Source: Anaeromassilibacillus sp. An172 (GTDB lineage: Bacteria > Bacillota > Clostridia > Oscillospirales > Acutalibacteraceae). Taken from it: a stretch of DNA of 43,934 nucleotides. A model generated the notes under the pieces. That model worked only from the letters and a program-made list of their open reading frames with translations, was not told the DNA's origin and ran no database searches. The stretch covers positions 1-43,934 of the forward strand of contig NZ_NFKS01000026.1 of assembly GCF_002160515.1 (NCBI RefSeq), written 5' to 3'. This document shows, one piece after another, positions 33,820 to 39,951 of this stretch. A program made the translations under genes and the position numbers. Position 1 is the stretch's first letter. Each line of letters begins with the position of its first letter.

Positions 33820-33848
33820 ATTATACCGCACCTATATGCATTTGTCAA
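33820..33848 (-). promoter_or_regulatory. Full-consensus promoter of the tRNA operon
   Basis: On the minus strand TTGACA (33848-33843), 17 nt and TATAAT (33825-33820) match the sigma-A consensus at all twelve positions. A leader hairpin (TGACAACGC/GCGTGTCA) lies between it and tRNA-Arg. Confidence 0.92.
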
Positions 33849-33898
33849 TACCTTTTTGGAAAAAATATTGTTTTTTACGGGAAATAGCTTAATATTAG

Positions 33899-33931
33899 TA
33901 TTCCCGGAATGTTTTTATTATTCCGGGAATA
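33899..33931. terminator. Hairpin after the amidase gene
   Basis: TATTCCCGGAAT (33899-33910) pairs perfectly with ATTCCGGGAATA (33920-33931). It lies downstream of the minus-strand amidase stop. The T-tract is poor on either strand, so termination may be partial. Confidence 0.6.
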
Positions 33932-33955
33932 AAATTTTATTTATTTTTTACAAGG

Positions 33956-34609
33956 TCAAGGCTCTACAAAGGGAACTCCAAGGTAAAGGGCGATACCTTC
34001 GGCGAGATTTTTTCCTATTTCGTTTATATTGTCACGTATCCACTGGGCTTGGGTTGGATTGTCGTGGTAAGCTACTTCCGCAAGTACAGCAGGCGCTTTG
34101 GTGCGCTTTACCTCCGCCAGTGTTGTGGTGGGGATTATCTCCACGTTGGAGGGGTTGGGATATATTTTTTTGTAATTCTCGGAAATGACCGTCGCCGCTT
34201 CCTTGCCTTTACTGCTGGTGGGGTAAAAATAAAAATCAGCACCGCTGAGCTTGCCGGCGAGATTTTCCGGCGCAGCGTTGGAATGTATGGCGAAGTGTAA
34301 ATCATAGTTGCCTTTGTTGGACTGCTCAATGGCTTGGGTGAGGGTTTGCTCAGGGGAGTTTCTGTCAAACTCAATATTGCTTGCCCTCAGGTAAGGTTCC
34401 ATTGCGTCGGCTATCAAATTCATGTAGTATTCTTCGTTTCCTCCGTCCACATAGGGGTTCCATTCCTGGAGAGAGGGGCTTAAAAATATTTTGGGCATAG
34501 AAATTCTTCCTTTCATAAACATAAAATAAACGGCGCAAAGTGATGCCGTCAGAAAATATATAAAAATCTTTTTGGCAAGCTTTTTGTTTAATACTATGTT
34601 GATTTTCAT
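33956..34609 (-). CDS. N-acetylmuramoyl-L-alanine amidase (Amidase_3), membrane-anchored
   Basis: A 217-residue zinc amidase that would cut the bond between MurNAc and the stem peptide. A single N-terminal helix (about 15-32) places it outside the membrane. The catalytic domain starts 'KIFLSPSLQEWNPYVDGGNEEYYMNLIAD' (in part); NEE holds the zinc-binding Glu, 'LHFAIHSNAAP' the conserved His, and 'VLAEVAYHDNPTQAQW' the catalytic Glu. The first His of the common 'DPGHGG' motif is replaced (SPSLQE), a pattern I recall from other Clostridia amidases. The gene overlaps the deacetylase stop by 4 nt, so the two wall enzymes are coupled. Confidence 0.85.
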   Translation of the reverse strand: MKINIVLNKKLAKKIFIYFLTASLCAVYFMFMKGRISMPKIFLSPSLQEWNPYVDGGNEEYYMNLIADAMEPYLRASNIEFDRNSPEQTLTQAIEQSNKGNYDLHFAIHSNAAPENLAGKLSGADFYFYPTSSKGKEAATVISENYKKIYPNPSNVEIIPTTTLAEVKRTKAPAVLAEVAYHDNPTQAQWIRDNINEIGKNLAEGIALYLGVPFVEP

Positions 34610-35472
34610 TTTTCAAGACCAATTCTTTTCAGTATCTCTTCTGCTGAGTTTTCCGGCGTCACTATGTATCTGCCTAAGCCGTACAGGCTGTCACTGTCAG
34701 ATGTTATTGTGTTCAGTTTTTCCGTACATATGAGGGATGCGGAAAAACCAAGCTCTTTTACAAGCTGCTGTGAATAGTCGTCAAAAGCTCCGTAGGGATA
34801 TGTAAAACAGACTGGATAAAATCCCAGATTTTCATAAATCAGTTCTTGAGCTTTTGAGATATCTTCTCCTACTGTGTTTTTATAGCTTTCATAACTTTCA
34901 CCGGGAAGCTTTGAAATCCCTTTTCTGCCTTTCAGAGAATGTAAATTAAATGTGTGGTTTTCCACAGAGAAAGTTCCATCTTCTATGGCGTTTTTAAGCT
35001 CTTCCCAGCCTGCGCAGCCGTAAACAGGGGATATTGAGTCTGTATTTGAATATTCGGCTGTACAGCTCACTATGGGGGAAATCACGGCGGTGTAACCGTA
35101 TTTTTTAAGTATGGGACTTCCGTAAAGTATGTTGTTGTAGTAGCCGTCATCAAATGTAATCATTATAGGCCTTGGGGGCAGGGGAGTTCCGTTTTTAACA
35201 AAGGCTATAAGCTCTTTAAAAGTGACAGATGTATATCCGTTGTTTTTAAGGTACTTCATATCTCTTTCAAAATCATCCGGGGATATTACATATGTACCCT
35301 GAGATTTGCTGTCCTTTTGCAGGGAATGATACATAAGTATTGGAAGCGAGACTTCTTTTTCCGTGTTTTCTTTTGACGTAAATATAAAACCGCACATGGT
35401 TAAAATTAAAGAAAAAAATGTAAGTACGGCTATAAGTATACCTGCCGGCTTTAATCTAATATTTGCGTACAA
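34606..35472 (-). CDS. Polysaccharide deacetylase (NodB domain), membrane-anchored
   Basis: A 288-residue protein with an N-terminal membrane helix (10-31) and a NodB carbohydrate esterase family 4 domain. Motif 1 is 'ITFDDGYYNN' (D108/D109), motif 2 'ENHTFNLHSL' (H173, H178), motif 3 'FTYPYGAFDDYS'. It would remove N-acetyl groups from peptidoglycan or another surface glycan. Translation starts at TTG 35472 behind AAAGGTG; an ATG five nucleotides earlier is out of frame. It forms a two-gene operon with the amidase, which supports a role in wall remodelling, possibly in sporulation or lysozyme resistance. Confidence 0.88.
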   Translation of the reverse strand: MYANIRLKPAGILIAVLTFFSLILTMCGFIFTSKENTEKEVSLPILMYHSLQKDSKSQGTYVISPDDFERDMKYLKNNGYTSVTFKELIAFVKNGTPLPPRPIMITFDDGYYNNILYGSPILKKYGYTAVISPIVSCTAEYSNTDSISPVYGCAGWEELKNAIEDGTFSVENHTFNLHSLKGRKGISKLPGESYESYKNTVGEDISKAQELIYENLGFYPVCFTYPYGAFDDYSQQLVKELGFSASLICTEKLNTITSDSDSLYGLGRYIVTPENSAEEILKRIGLEK

Positions 35473-35539
35473 ACTGCATCACCTTTTTTCAGATATTATA
35501 TGTATATTTTTGAAAATTAAAAAATATTACAAAAAAGTC

Positions 35540-35596
35540 TTTACAAATCAATTCCGATGTGGTATGATAAATTCAACAAATTCAGTAATAATTATT
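35540..35596 (+). promoter_or_regulatory. Promoter and AT-rich palindrome before the perR-like gene
   Basis: TTTACA (35540-35545), 17 nt, TATGAT (35563-35568). Downstream, the palindrome AATAATTATT (35587-35596) lies near the transcript start. It resembles the core of Per boxes (TTATAATnATTATAA) only loosely; autoregulation is a guess. Confidence 0.5.
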
Positions 35597-35612
35597 GATT
35601 TGAGGTGATTTT

Positions 35613-35990
35613 ATCAGGCGGTTAAATTTCAGCAGTAAAAGACTTGCTATTTACAATGTTATCTGTAGTACAGACTGCCATCCCAGCGCAAGGTGGGTCT
35701 ATGACAATCTTAAAGATGACCGCCCTGATCTGAGTTTGGGAACAGTTTACAGAAATATCAGCCTGTTCAAAGAACAGGGTATAGTTAAGTACGTGGCAAC
35801 TGTTGACGGTGAAGAGAGAATAGACGGTCGCACAGACCCACATGCTCACTTTGTCTGCAACAGATGCGGAAGAATTTACGATGTAGAGGATAACGAACCG
35901 ACTGCGGCTGAAACTGCCCTTATTGGGGACGGATTCAATGTAGAAAGCAAAAGCGTCACCTACTACGGTGTATGCGATAAATGTAAATAA
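35613..35990 (+). CDS. perR: Fur-family regulator, PerR-like, apparently initiated at AUC
   Basis: The reading frame is open from 35604 and encodes a complete Fur-family protein of about 125 residues: 'RRLNFSSKRLAIYNVICS', 'HPSARWVYDNLK', 'LSLGTVYRNISLF', the metal-site segment 'RIDGRTDPHAHFVC', then zinc cysteines C-x2-C and a final C-D-K-C. The segment R-x-D...H-x-H fits PerR. No ATG, GTG or TTG occurs before codon 42 (TTG 35736), which would remove half of the winged helix. GAGGTG at 35602-35607 is followed five nucleotides later by ATC at 35613, the only near-cognate start. Rubrerythrin lies next, a known PerR target. A single-base assembly error (ATG read as ATC) is the alternative. Confidence 0.8.
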   Translation: MRRLNFSSKRLAIYNVICSTDCHPSARWVYDNLKDDRPDLSLGTVYRNISLFKEQGIVKYVATVDGEERIDGRTDPHAHFVCNRCGRIYDVEDNEPTAAETALIGDGFNVESKSVTYYGVCDKCK

Positions 35991-36007
35991 GCGGCTGGTT
36001 TGATATC

Positions 36008-36019
36008 AATAAATTTATT
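36008..36019. promoter_or_regulatory. AT palindrome before the rubrerythrin gene
   Basis: AATAAATTTATT is a perfect 12-bp palindrome 38 nt before the rubrerythrin start, in the short gap after the perR-like gene. It could be an operator for that regulator; such AT-rich palindromes also arise by chance. Confidence 0.3.
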
Positions 36020-36057
36020 AAAACAAAAAATTAACGAAATTTAGGAGGATTTATATT

Positions 36058-36597
36058 ATGGCAAAATGGGTTTGCAACGTATGCGGTTATATTCACGAAG
36101 GTCCAGAGGCTCCGGAGGTATGTCCTCAGTGCAAAGCTCCTGCATCAAAGTTCACACAGGTTCAGGAAGGCGCTACATATGCAACTGAGCACGTTGTAGG
36201 TATCGCACAGGGCGCTTCTGAGGATATCATGGAAGATCTCAGAGCTAACTTCAACGGCGAGTGCGCAGAGGTTGGTATGTATCTTGCAATGTCAAGAGTT
36301 GCTGAGAGAGAGGGCTATCCGGAAGTTGCTGAGGCTTTCAAGAGATACGCATTTGAAGAGGCAGAGCATGCAGCAAAGTTTGCAGAGCTCCTCGGCGAAG
36401 TTCTCACAGACAGCACAAAGAAGAACCTGGAGATGAGAGCAGAGGCAGAGGCTGGCGCTTGCATGGGCAAGTTCGACCTCGCTAAGAGAGCTAAGGCTGC
36501 TGACCTCGACGCTATTCACGACACAGTTCACGAGATGGCTAAGGATGAAGCTCGTCACGGCTGCGGTTTCGCAGGTCTCCTCAAGAGATATTTCTAA
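36058..36597 (+). CDS. rbr: Reverse rubrerythrin (N-terminal rubredoxin domain, diiron domain)
   Basis: A 179-residue protein with rubredoxin-like iron site first (C6, C9, C22, C25 in '[12 protein letters not shown]' and 'VCPQCKAP') and the ferritin-like diiron four-helix domain after it (about 50-179, with '[17 protein letters not shown]', '[16 protein letters not shown]' and '[19 protein letters not shown]'). This order, opposite to classical rubrerythrin, defines the reverse rubrerythrins that reduce hydrogen peroxide and oxygen with NADH in clostridia. GGAGG lies before the ATG and codon bias is very strong, indicating abundance. The PerR-like gene upstream suggests peroxide control. Confidence 0.94.
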   Translation: MAKWVCNVCGYIHEGPEAPEVCPQCKAPASKFTQVQEGATYATEHVVGIAQGASEDIMEDLRANFNGECAEVGMYLAMSRVAEREGYPEVAEAFKRYAFEEAEHAAKFAELLGEVLTDSTKKNLEMRAEAEAGACMGKFDLAKRAKAADLDAIHDTVHEMAKDEARHGCGFAGLLKRYF

Positions 36598-36630
36598 TTA
36601 AAAAATATAGCTTGGCATATAGCCAATAAA

Positions 36631-36672
36631 AAAGAAGCTGTTGTAAAGTTAATCCTTTACAACAGCTTCTTT
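36631..36672. terminator. Perfect 18-bp bidirectional terminator
   Basis: AAAGAAGCTGTTGTAAAG (36631-36648) pairs perfectly with CTTTACAACAGCTTCTTT (36655-36672). A-rich sequence precedes it, so it gives a T-run for minus-strand transcripts. It can end both rubrerythrin and the minus-strand peptide transcript from 36852. Confidence 0.92.
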
Positions 36673-36713
36673 GCATTTCAGGGAAGTTGGGACAAAAATC
36701 AAGTTAATTATTA

Positions 36714-36839
36714 TCAACGATAACAGACCGTGGATTGAGTCTTATATTGTTTAATGTTTTTCTTAGCACTTAAAAACCTGTGTGATAAAATATTTAATAA
36801 TATGTTATAAAAAATAAGTGCCAAAAGGTTGGCGTACAT
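36714..36839 (-). CDS. 41-residue hydrophobic-basic peptide under XRE operator control
   Basis: Not previously listed by length-limited gene finding. ATG at 36839-36837, stop TGA at 36716-36714. The first 18 residues are hydrophobic ('YANLLALIFYNILLNILS'), followed by a basic, polar tail ('HRFLSAKKNIKQYK'). AGGGG lies five nucleotides before the ATG. The inferred transcript start is only about 13 nt upstream, from the minus-strand promoter at 36859-36887, and the transcript ends at the strong hairpin 36631-36672. A single membrane helix with a charged tail is the build of small type I toxins and other membrane micropeptides, but I recognise no family. Support is the matching promoter, site and terminator; coding status is moderately sure. 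Confidence 0.45.
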   Translation of the reverse strand: MYANLLALIFYNILLNILSHRFLSAKKNIKQYKTQSTVCYR

Positions 36840-36858
36840 CAACTCCCCTGTCACATTG

Positions 36859-36899
36859 ATTATATCACATATTTATAAAAATGTCTACTATCATAGACA
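36859..36899 (-). promoter_or_regulatory. Operator 1 with minus-strand promoter P1
   Basis: On the minus strand the 18-bp site TGTCTATGATAGTAGACA (36899-36882) ends in TAGACA, which is the -35 of a promoter with exactly 17 nt to TATAAT (36864-36859). The site is an imperfect inverted repeat and matches operator 2 at 16 of 18 positions in the same placement relative to its promoter. It also lies 50 nt before the XRE gene on the other strand, so one repressor dimer could govern both directions. Confidence 0.75.
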
Positions 36900-36948
36900 A
36901 TTATTGTGCATTTTCTGCTTACACTAATCCCAAGGGAGGTTGTCATTG

Positions 36949-37215
36949 ATGATAGAATTTAATAAATATGCGGTAGGTGTGGTAATTCGCCGTCTTAGAA
37001 AAGAGCGGAAATTATCACAGGAGGTTTTAAGCGGCCTTGCAGGTCTTGCCAGAAGCCATTTGGCAATGATAGAAAGCGGAAACAAAAAAGCAAATCTTGA
37101 AACTATCTGGAAAATAGCAAATGCTTTGGGGATTACACCACACGAGCTTGTAAATCTTATTGAGGAAGAAATTTCAAACGGACATAATCAGGATATTGGT
37201 TTAGAATATAAATAA
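36949..37215 (+). CDS. XRE-family repressor (single HTH domain)
   Basis: An 88-residue cytosolic protein that is almost only a lambda-repressor-type helix-turn-helix domain (about 9-70: 'GVVIRRLRKERKLSQEVLSG', 'AGLARSHLAMIESGNKKANL', 'IWKIANALGITPHELVNLI'). No sensor domain, protease domain or peptide-binding repeat is attached. I use the ATG at 36949, with GGGAGG about nine nucleotides upstream; TTG codons at 36940 and 36946 are in frame. Two 18-bp sites matching each other at 16 positions flank it, each supplying the -35 of a strong outward promoter for a tiny peptide. This makes it the likely repressor of both peptides and of itself. Confidence 0.9.
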   Translation: MIEFNKYAVGVVIRRLRKERKLSQEVLSGLAGLARSHLAMIESGNKKANLETIWKIANALGITPHELVNLIEEEISNGHNQDIGLEYK

Positions 37216-37270
37216 TTACAAAGATACAAAATTTAATTTTATGAAAAAATTTTTAAAAGCGGTGCGTTTT

Positions 37271-37311
37271 TGTCTACGATAGTTGACAAAAACGCACCGC
37301 TGTGTTATAAT
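37271..37311 (+). promoter_or_regulatory. Operator 2 with full-consensus promoter P2
   Basis: The 18-bp site TGTCTACGATAGTTGACA (37271-37288) ends in TTGACA, the -35 of a promoter with 17 nt to TATAAT (37306-37311). All twelve promoter bases match the sigma-A consensus, so the promoter should be very strong unless the site is occupied. The transcript would begin near 37318. Confidence 0.82.
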
Positions 37312-37315
37312 ACGG

Positions 37316-37352
37316 TTAATAAAAAGATTGTAATTTTTAATCTTTTTATTAA
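37316..37352 (+). promoter_or_regulatory. Perfect 14-bp stem-loop at the 5' end of the P2 transcript
   Basis: TTAATAAAAAGATT (37316-37329) pairs perfectly with AATCTTTTTATTAA (37339-37352) around a 9-nt loop. It sits at or within two bases of the inferred transcript start and before the AAGGAGG site. Such a 5' hairpin protects mRNA from decay; it could also act in regulation. Confidence 0.6.
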
Positions 37353-37379
37353 ATAATAAAAGGGAAGGAGGCTCTATTT

Positions 37380-37451
37380 ATGGGTTTCATGGCATGGGGC
37401 GTTGGATATCTTGTTCTCAATGTTGTAACAAAATGTGCAGGTTGGTGGTAA
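37380..37451 (+). CDS. 23-residue hydrophobic peptide under XRE operator control
   Basis: ATG 37380, stop TAA 37449-37451. The peptide begins 'MGFMAWGVGYLVLN' and ends 'VVTKCAGWW'. It is hydrophobic with one lysine, one cysteine and three tryptophans, two of them at the C-terminus. The ribosome binding site AAGGAGG (37365-37371) is ideal, eight nucleotides before the ATG. Transcription comes from the full-consensus promoter P2, whose -35 lies in operator 2. Possible roles are a membrane-active toxin, a leaderless antimicrobial or a signal; no export, immunity or modification gene is near. I know no family with this sequence. Coding is likely because ribosome site, promoter and stop are all well placed. 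Confidence 0.65.
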   Translation: MGFMAWGVGYLVLNVVTKCAGWW

Positions 37452-37463
37452 TCTGCAATAGTG

Positions 37464-37545
37464 TGGTATAATGTATTATATGTCTAAAATAATCAGCCTT
37501 TAGTATGATATTAAGAACATACATTATTATCATTGAGACAAAAAG
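37464..37545 (+). promoter_or_regulatory. Extended -10 promoter, possible short RNA
   Basis: TGgTATAAT (37464-37472) is an extended -10 element without a clear -35, 13 nt after the 23-residue peptide stop. Transcription from it would give a short RNA of about 105 nt ending at the terminator at 37546-37586. I saw only a seven-codon frame without a ribosome site in it, so any product would be noncoding. Confidence 0.3.
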
Positions 37546-37586
37546 AAACGAGCGATGGCTTTTTGGTTGTCGCTCGTTTTTCTTTA
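37546..37586. terminator. Bidirectional terminator after the peptide locus
   Basis: AAACGAGCGA (37546-37555) pairs perfectly with TCGCTCGTTT (37570-37579), followed by TTCTTTAG. It ends the P2 transcript and, in reverse, the minus-strand gene at 37600. Confidence 0.88.
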
Positions 37587-37599
37587 GTTGATAAAATAT

Positions 37600-37956
37600 T
37601 TATTGGTGTTTTTTATCTTTTTCATCGTCCTTGGGCAAAAGGAAATTTTCGCTGCGGCTTCCCTTATTGAAAATATAGAAAACATCTGCGCCAAGCATTA
37701 TAATTCCTCCGAAAAACAGCAGGTGGATTTTTAAAAGTCCTCCTGTTATCATTACGGCTATGGACAAAGCGGCGAAAAGGGAAGCGAATCCGAAAAGTCT
37801 GGAAAGCTTTTTAACGTTGGTTCGTTTTTTCATCTCATCAGAAAGCAGGCGGTATTTAGGTATAAGAAAATTGCATTTTCCGCTTAGATACATAAGTCCC
37901 AGTACAGCAAATATACAGATAAGTATTATTTCTACAATAACATCATTAAGTCCCAT
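37600..37956 (-). CDS. DUF3784-like small membrane protein
   Basis: A 118-residue protein with three predicted helices: near the N-terminus ('VIVEIILICIFAVLGLMYLSG' in part), in the middle ('LFGFASLFAALSIAVMITGG') and 'IHLLFFGGIIMLGADVFYIF'. The loop 'LIPKYRLLSDEMKKRTNVKKLSR' (in part) and the three-helix layout match DUF3784 proteins of Firmicutes, whose function is unknown. ATG 37956 with GGAGG just upstream is preferred over an earlier ATT/ATG extension. It has its own minus-strand promoter at 37985-38014. Confidence 0.7.
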   Translation of the reverse strand: MGLNDVIVEIILICIFAVLGLMYLSGKCNFLIPKYRLLSDEMKKRTNVKKLSRLFGFASLFAALSIAVMITGGLLKIHLLFFGGIIMLGADVFYIFNKGSRSENFLLPKDDEKDKKHQ

Positions 37957-37984
37957 AAAATCCTCCGTTACGGTAATTTTTATC

Positions 37985-38014
37985 ATTATATCATGTAGTT
38001 ATTTTAAATGTAAA
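37985..38014 (-). promoter_or_regulatory. Promoter of the DUF3784-like gene
   Basis: Minus strand TTTACA (38014-38009), 18 nt, TATAAT (37990-37985), about 30 nt before the start codon. Confidence 0.65.
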
Positions 38015-38026
38015 CGCCTTTTTCCC

Positions 38027-38055
38027 TTTAATACGATAGTTTTCCGTGTTATAAT
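38027..38055 (+). promoter_or_regulatory. Promoter of the short-chain dehydrogenase gene
   Basis: TTTAAT (38027-38032), 17 nt, TATAAT (38050-38055), 38 nt before the GTG start. It is divergent from the DUF3784-like promoter 13 nt away. Confidence 0.55.
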
Positions 38056-38092
38056 GTTAAAAAACATGAAGAAACGGAAAGGATGATGCATT

Positions 38093-38854
38093 GTGAAAGC
38101 TTTGATTACCGGAGCAAGTTCTGGAATGGGCAGGGATATGGCTTTTTATCTTGCTTCATTGGGATATGATGTTATACTTGTTGCAAGACGTGAACAGCGC
38201 CTAAAAGAAATTGCCAAAGAAATCAACAGCAAGGACGGGGGACAGGCATTCTATGTGGAATGTGATTTGTCCAAAAGAAAAGAGTGCGTAAGACTTTACA
38301 AGCTCGTAAAAGGTGAGAAAATAGACCTGCTTATAAACAACGCAGGTTTCGGATATCACGGATATTTTTCTGAGATACCTCTTTCAAAGGAGCTTGAGAT
38401 GATTGAAACAAACATTGCCGCTGTGCATATTCTTACAAAGCTTTTCTTAAAGGATATGATGAAAAGAAACAGAGGTCAGATTTTGAATGTTGCATCCTCT
38501 GCGGGATTTCTCCCGGGACCTATGCTGAATACATACTATGCCACTAAAAATTATGTTTTGAGATTTTCAGAGGGAATTTACGAGGAATTAAGACGACAGG
38601 GCAGTGCTGTTAAAATCAGCGTACTTTGTCCCGGCCCTGTAAAGACAGAATTTGACAAGGTTGCCCATGTGAATTTCAGCCTCAGCGGCATGAAAAGTGA
38701 GGCTGTGGCAAAGTATGCAATTGACCAGACACTTAAAGGAAAGCTTGTGATAATTCCGGGAATTACAATGAAGGTCGGATTATTTTTCAGAAGATTTGTA
38801 AGTGAAAAAATCCTGCTTAAGGCTTCTTATAATATTCAAAAAAGAAAAAGCTAA
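38093..38854 (+). CDS. Short-chain dehydrogenase/reductase
   Basis: A 253-residue classical SDR. The NAD(P)-binding motif is TGASSGMG (6-13), with an Arg pair after strand 2 ('LVARREQRLKEIA') that favours NADP(H). 'LLINNAGFGYHG' is the NNAG motif, and 'VASSAGFLPGPMLNTYYATKNYV' (in part) holds the catalytic Ser, Tyr and Lys. The C-terminal region is basic and hydrophobic ('MKVGLFFRRFVSEKILLK'), as in DltE/YqjQ-like members that act on lipid-like substrates. Start is GTG 38093 with AAAGGA upstream. It is monocistronic, and the substrate cannot be predicted. Confidence 0.9.
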   Translation: MKALITGASSGMGRDMAFYLASLGYDVILVARREQRLKEIAKEINSKDGGQAFYVECDLSKRKECVRLYKLVKGEKIDLLINNAGFGYHGYFSEIPLSKELEMIETNIAAVHILTKLFLKDMMKRNRGQILNVASSAGFLPGPMLNTYYATKNYVLRFSEGIYEELRRQGSAVKISVLCPGPVKTEFDKVAHVNFSLSGMKSEAVAKYAIDQTLKGKLVIIPGITMKVGLFFRRFVSEKILLKASYNIQKRKS

Positions 38855-38877
38855 ACTTCCATCGGAAATAATCACAG

Positions 38878-38912
38878 AATATTAGCGTTTTTCATGTATT
38901 ACGCTGAATATT
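38878..38912 (+). terminator. Stem-loop after the dehydrogenase gene
   Basis: AATATTAGCGT (38878-38888) pairs with ACGCTGAATATT (38901-38912) with one bulged base. TATTCAAAAATT follows, so termination would be weak. Confidence 0.5.
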
Positions 38913-38935
38913 TATTCAAAAATTCTCTTTTTCTA

Positions 38936-38964
38936 TTGACAACTGTGACGTAAAAGTGTAAATT
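38936..38964 (+). promoter_or_regulatory. Promoter of the amino-acid ABC transporter operon
   Basis: TTGACA (38936-38941), 17 nt, TAAATT (38959-38964). The leader to the start codon is about 60 nt. Confidence 0.65.
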
Positions 38965-39030
38965 ATAACGTAGACATTTTATTTGTCTGAATATAAAAAG
39001 TAGATATAATAAGTTTGGGGGACTAACAAA

Positions 39031-39825
39031 ATGAAGAAAGTTATTTCTATCGTTCTCGCAGTTGTTATGTGCTTGAGCCTTGCAGCATGCGGAGGAAATT
39101 CTGCTCCTGAAAACACTGTAAACAGCAAGGAAGATCTTGCAGGAAAGACAATCGGTGTTCAGATCGGAACAACAGGCGACACAGTTGTTGCAGCTGACTA
39201 TGCAGCAAACGAGGGCGCAACAGTTTCACAGTTCAACAGCGGTATCCTCGCTGTTCAGGCTTTGAAGCAGGGCAAGGTAGACTGCGTTATTATCGACGAA
39301 GAGCCTGCAAAGAACTATGTTGCTTCTAATGACGGCATTAAGATTTTGGAAGATACTTTTGAGCCGGAAGATTACGCTATCTGCGTAAAGAAGGGCAACA
39401 CAGAGCTTCTCGACAAGTTCAACACTGCTTTGGCAGAGCTTGAGGCTGACGGAACTCTCCAGAAGATTAAGGACAACTACATCGGCGATAACGCTGGTAA
39501 AACACCTTATGAAACTCCAGAAGGAACAGAGTATCCTAACGGCAAATTGGTAATGGCTACAAACGCTACATTCCCACCATATGAGTTCATCCAGGACAAC
39601 AAGGTTGTAGGTATTGACGCTGATATCGCAAAGGCTATCTGCGACAAGCTTGGATATGAGCTTGAAATCCTTGACATGGAATTTGAGGGAATCATCGCAG
39701 CTGTTGATTCAGGTAAGGCTGACTTCGGCGCAGCAGGTATGACTGTTACTGAGGAAAGACTTGAGAGCGTTGATTTTACAAACACATATACAACATCAAA
39801 GAACGTAATCATCGTTAGAGAGTGA
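39031..39825 (+). CDS. Circularly permuted amino-acid ABC transporter binding lipoprotein
   Basis: A 264-residue type II periplasmic-binding-fold lipoprotein (lipobox LAAC, C20). The two halves are in reversed order. Residues 33-151 ('SKEDLAGKTIGVQIGTTGD', 'QFNSGILAVQALKQGKVDCV', 'YAICVKKGNTELLDKFNTAL', 'GTLQKIKDNYIG') are what normally forms the C-terminal half, while 171-264 ('GKLVMATNATFPPYEFIQDN', 'VGIDADIAKAICDKLGYELE', 'GMTVTEERLESVDFTNTY') are the normal N-terminal half. A new linker (about 152-170) joins the old C-terminus to the old N-terminus, and the cut falls at the first hinge crossing. All expected parts are present, so the fold can form. Polar amino acids are the likely ligand. 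Permease and ATPase genes follow. Confidence 0.9.
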   Translation: MKKVISIVLAVVMCLSLAACGGNSAPENTVNSKEDLAGKTIGVQIGTTGDTVVAADYAANEGATVSQFNSGILAVQALKQGKVDCVIIDEEPAKNYVASNDGIKILEDTFEPEDYAICVKKGNTELLDKFNTALAELEADGTLQKIKDNYIGDNAGKTPYETPEGTEYPNGKLVMATNATFPPYEFIQDNKVVGIDADIAKAICDKLGYELEILDMEFEGIIAAVDSGKADFGAAGMTVTEERLESVDFTNTYTTSKNVIIVRE

Positions 39826-39869
39826 TTTAAAAATTTCATATCTTTCTAATGACAGATGTGTAAATCTAA

Positions 39870-39900
39870 GAGGCTGTCGTTTCGGCAGTCTCTTTTTTTT
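39870..39900 (+). terminator. Intra-operon terminator after the binding-protein gene
   Basis: GAGGCTGTCG (39870-39879) pairs with CGGCAGTCTC (39883-39892) with two G-U pairs, then eight T. It separates the abundant binding protein from the permease and probably reduces readthrough to set subunit ratios. Confidence 0.85.
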
Positions 39901-39951
39901 AAAGGTTTTATATTCGGACGATTTTTTAATTAAAGGAAAAGGGTGAGATGA

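Noticed and set aside
33754-34188. Plus-strand frame across tRNA-Arg and the amidase gene
   Set aside because: It starts inside a tRNA gene and runs antisense to a clear Amidase_3 domain.
35736-35990. TTG 35736 as the start of the PerR-like gene
   Set aside because: It begins in the middle of the recognition-helix region, has no ribosome binding site, and leaves 40 conserved upstream codons unexplained.
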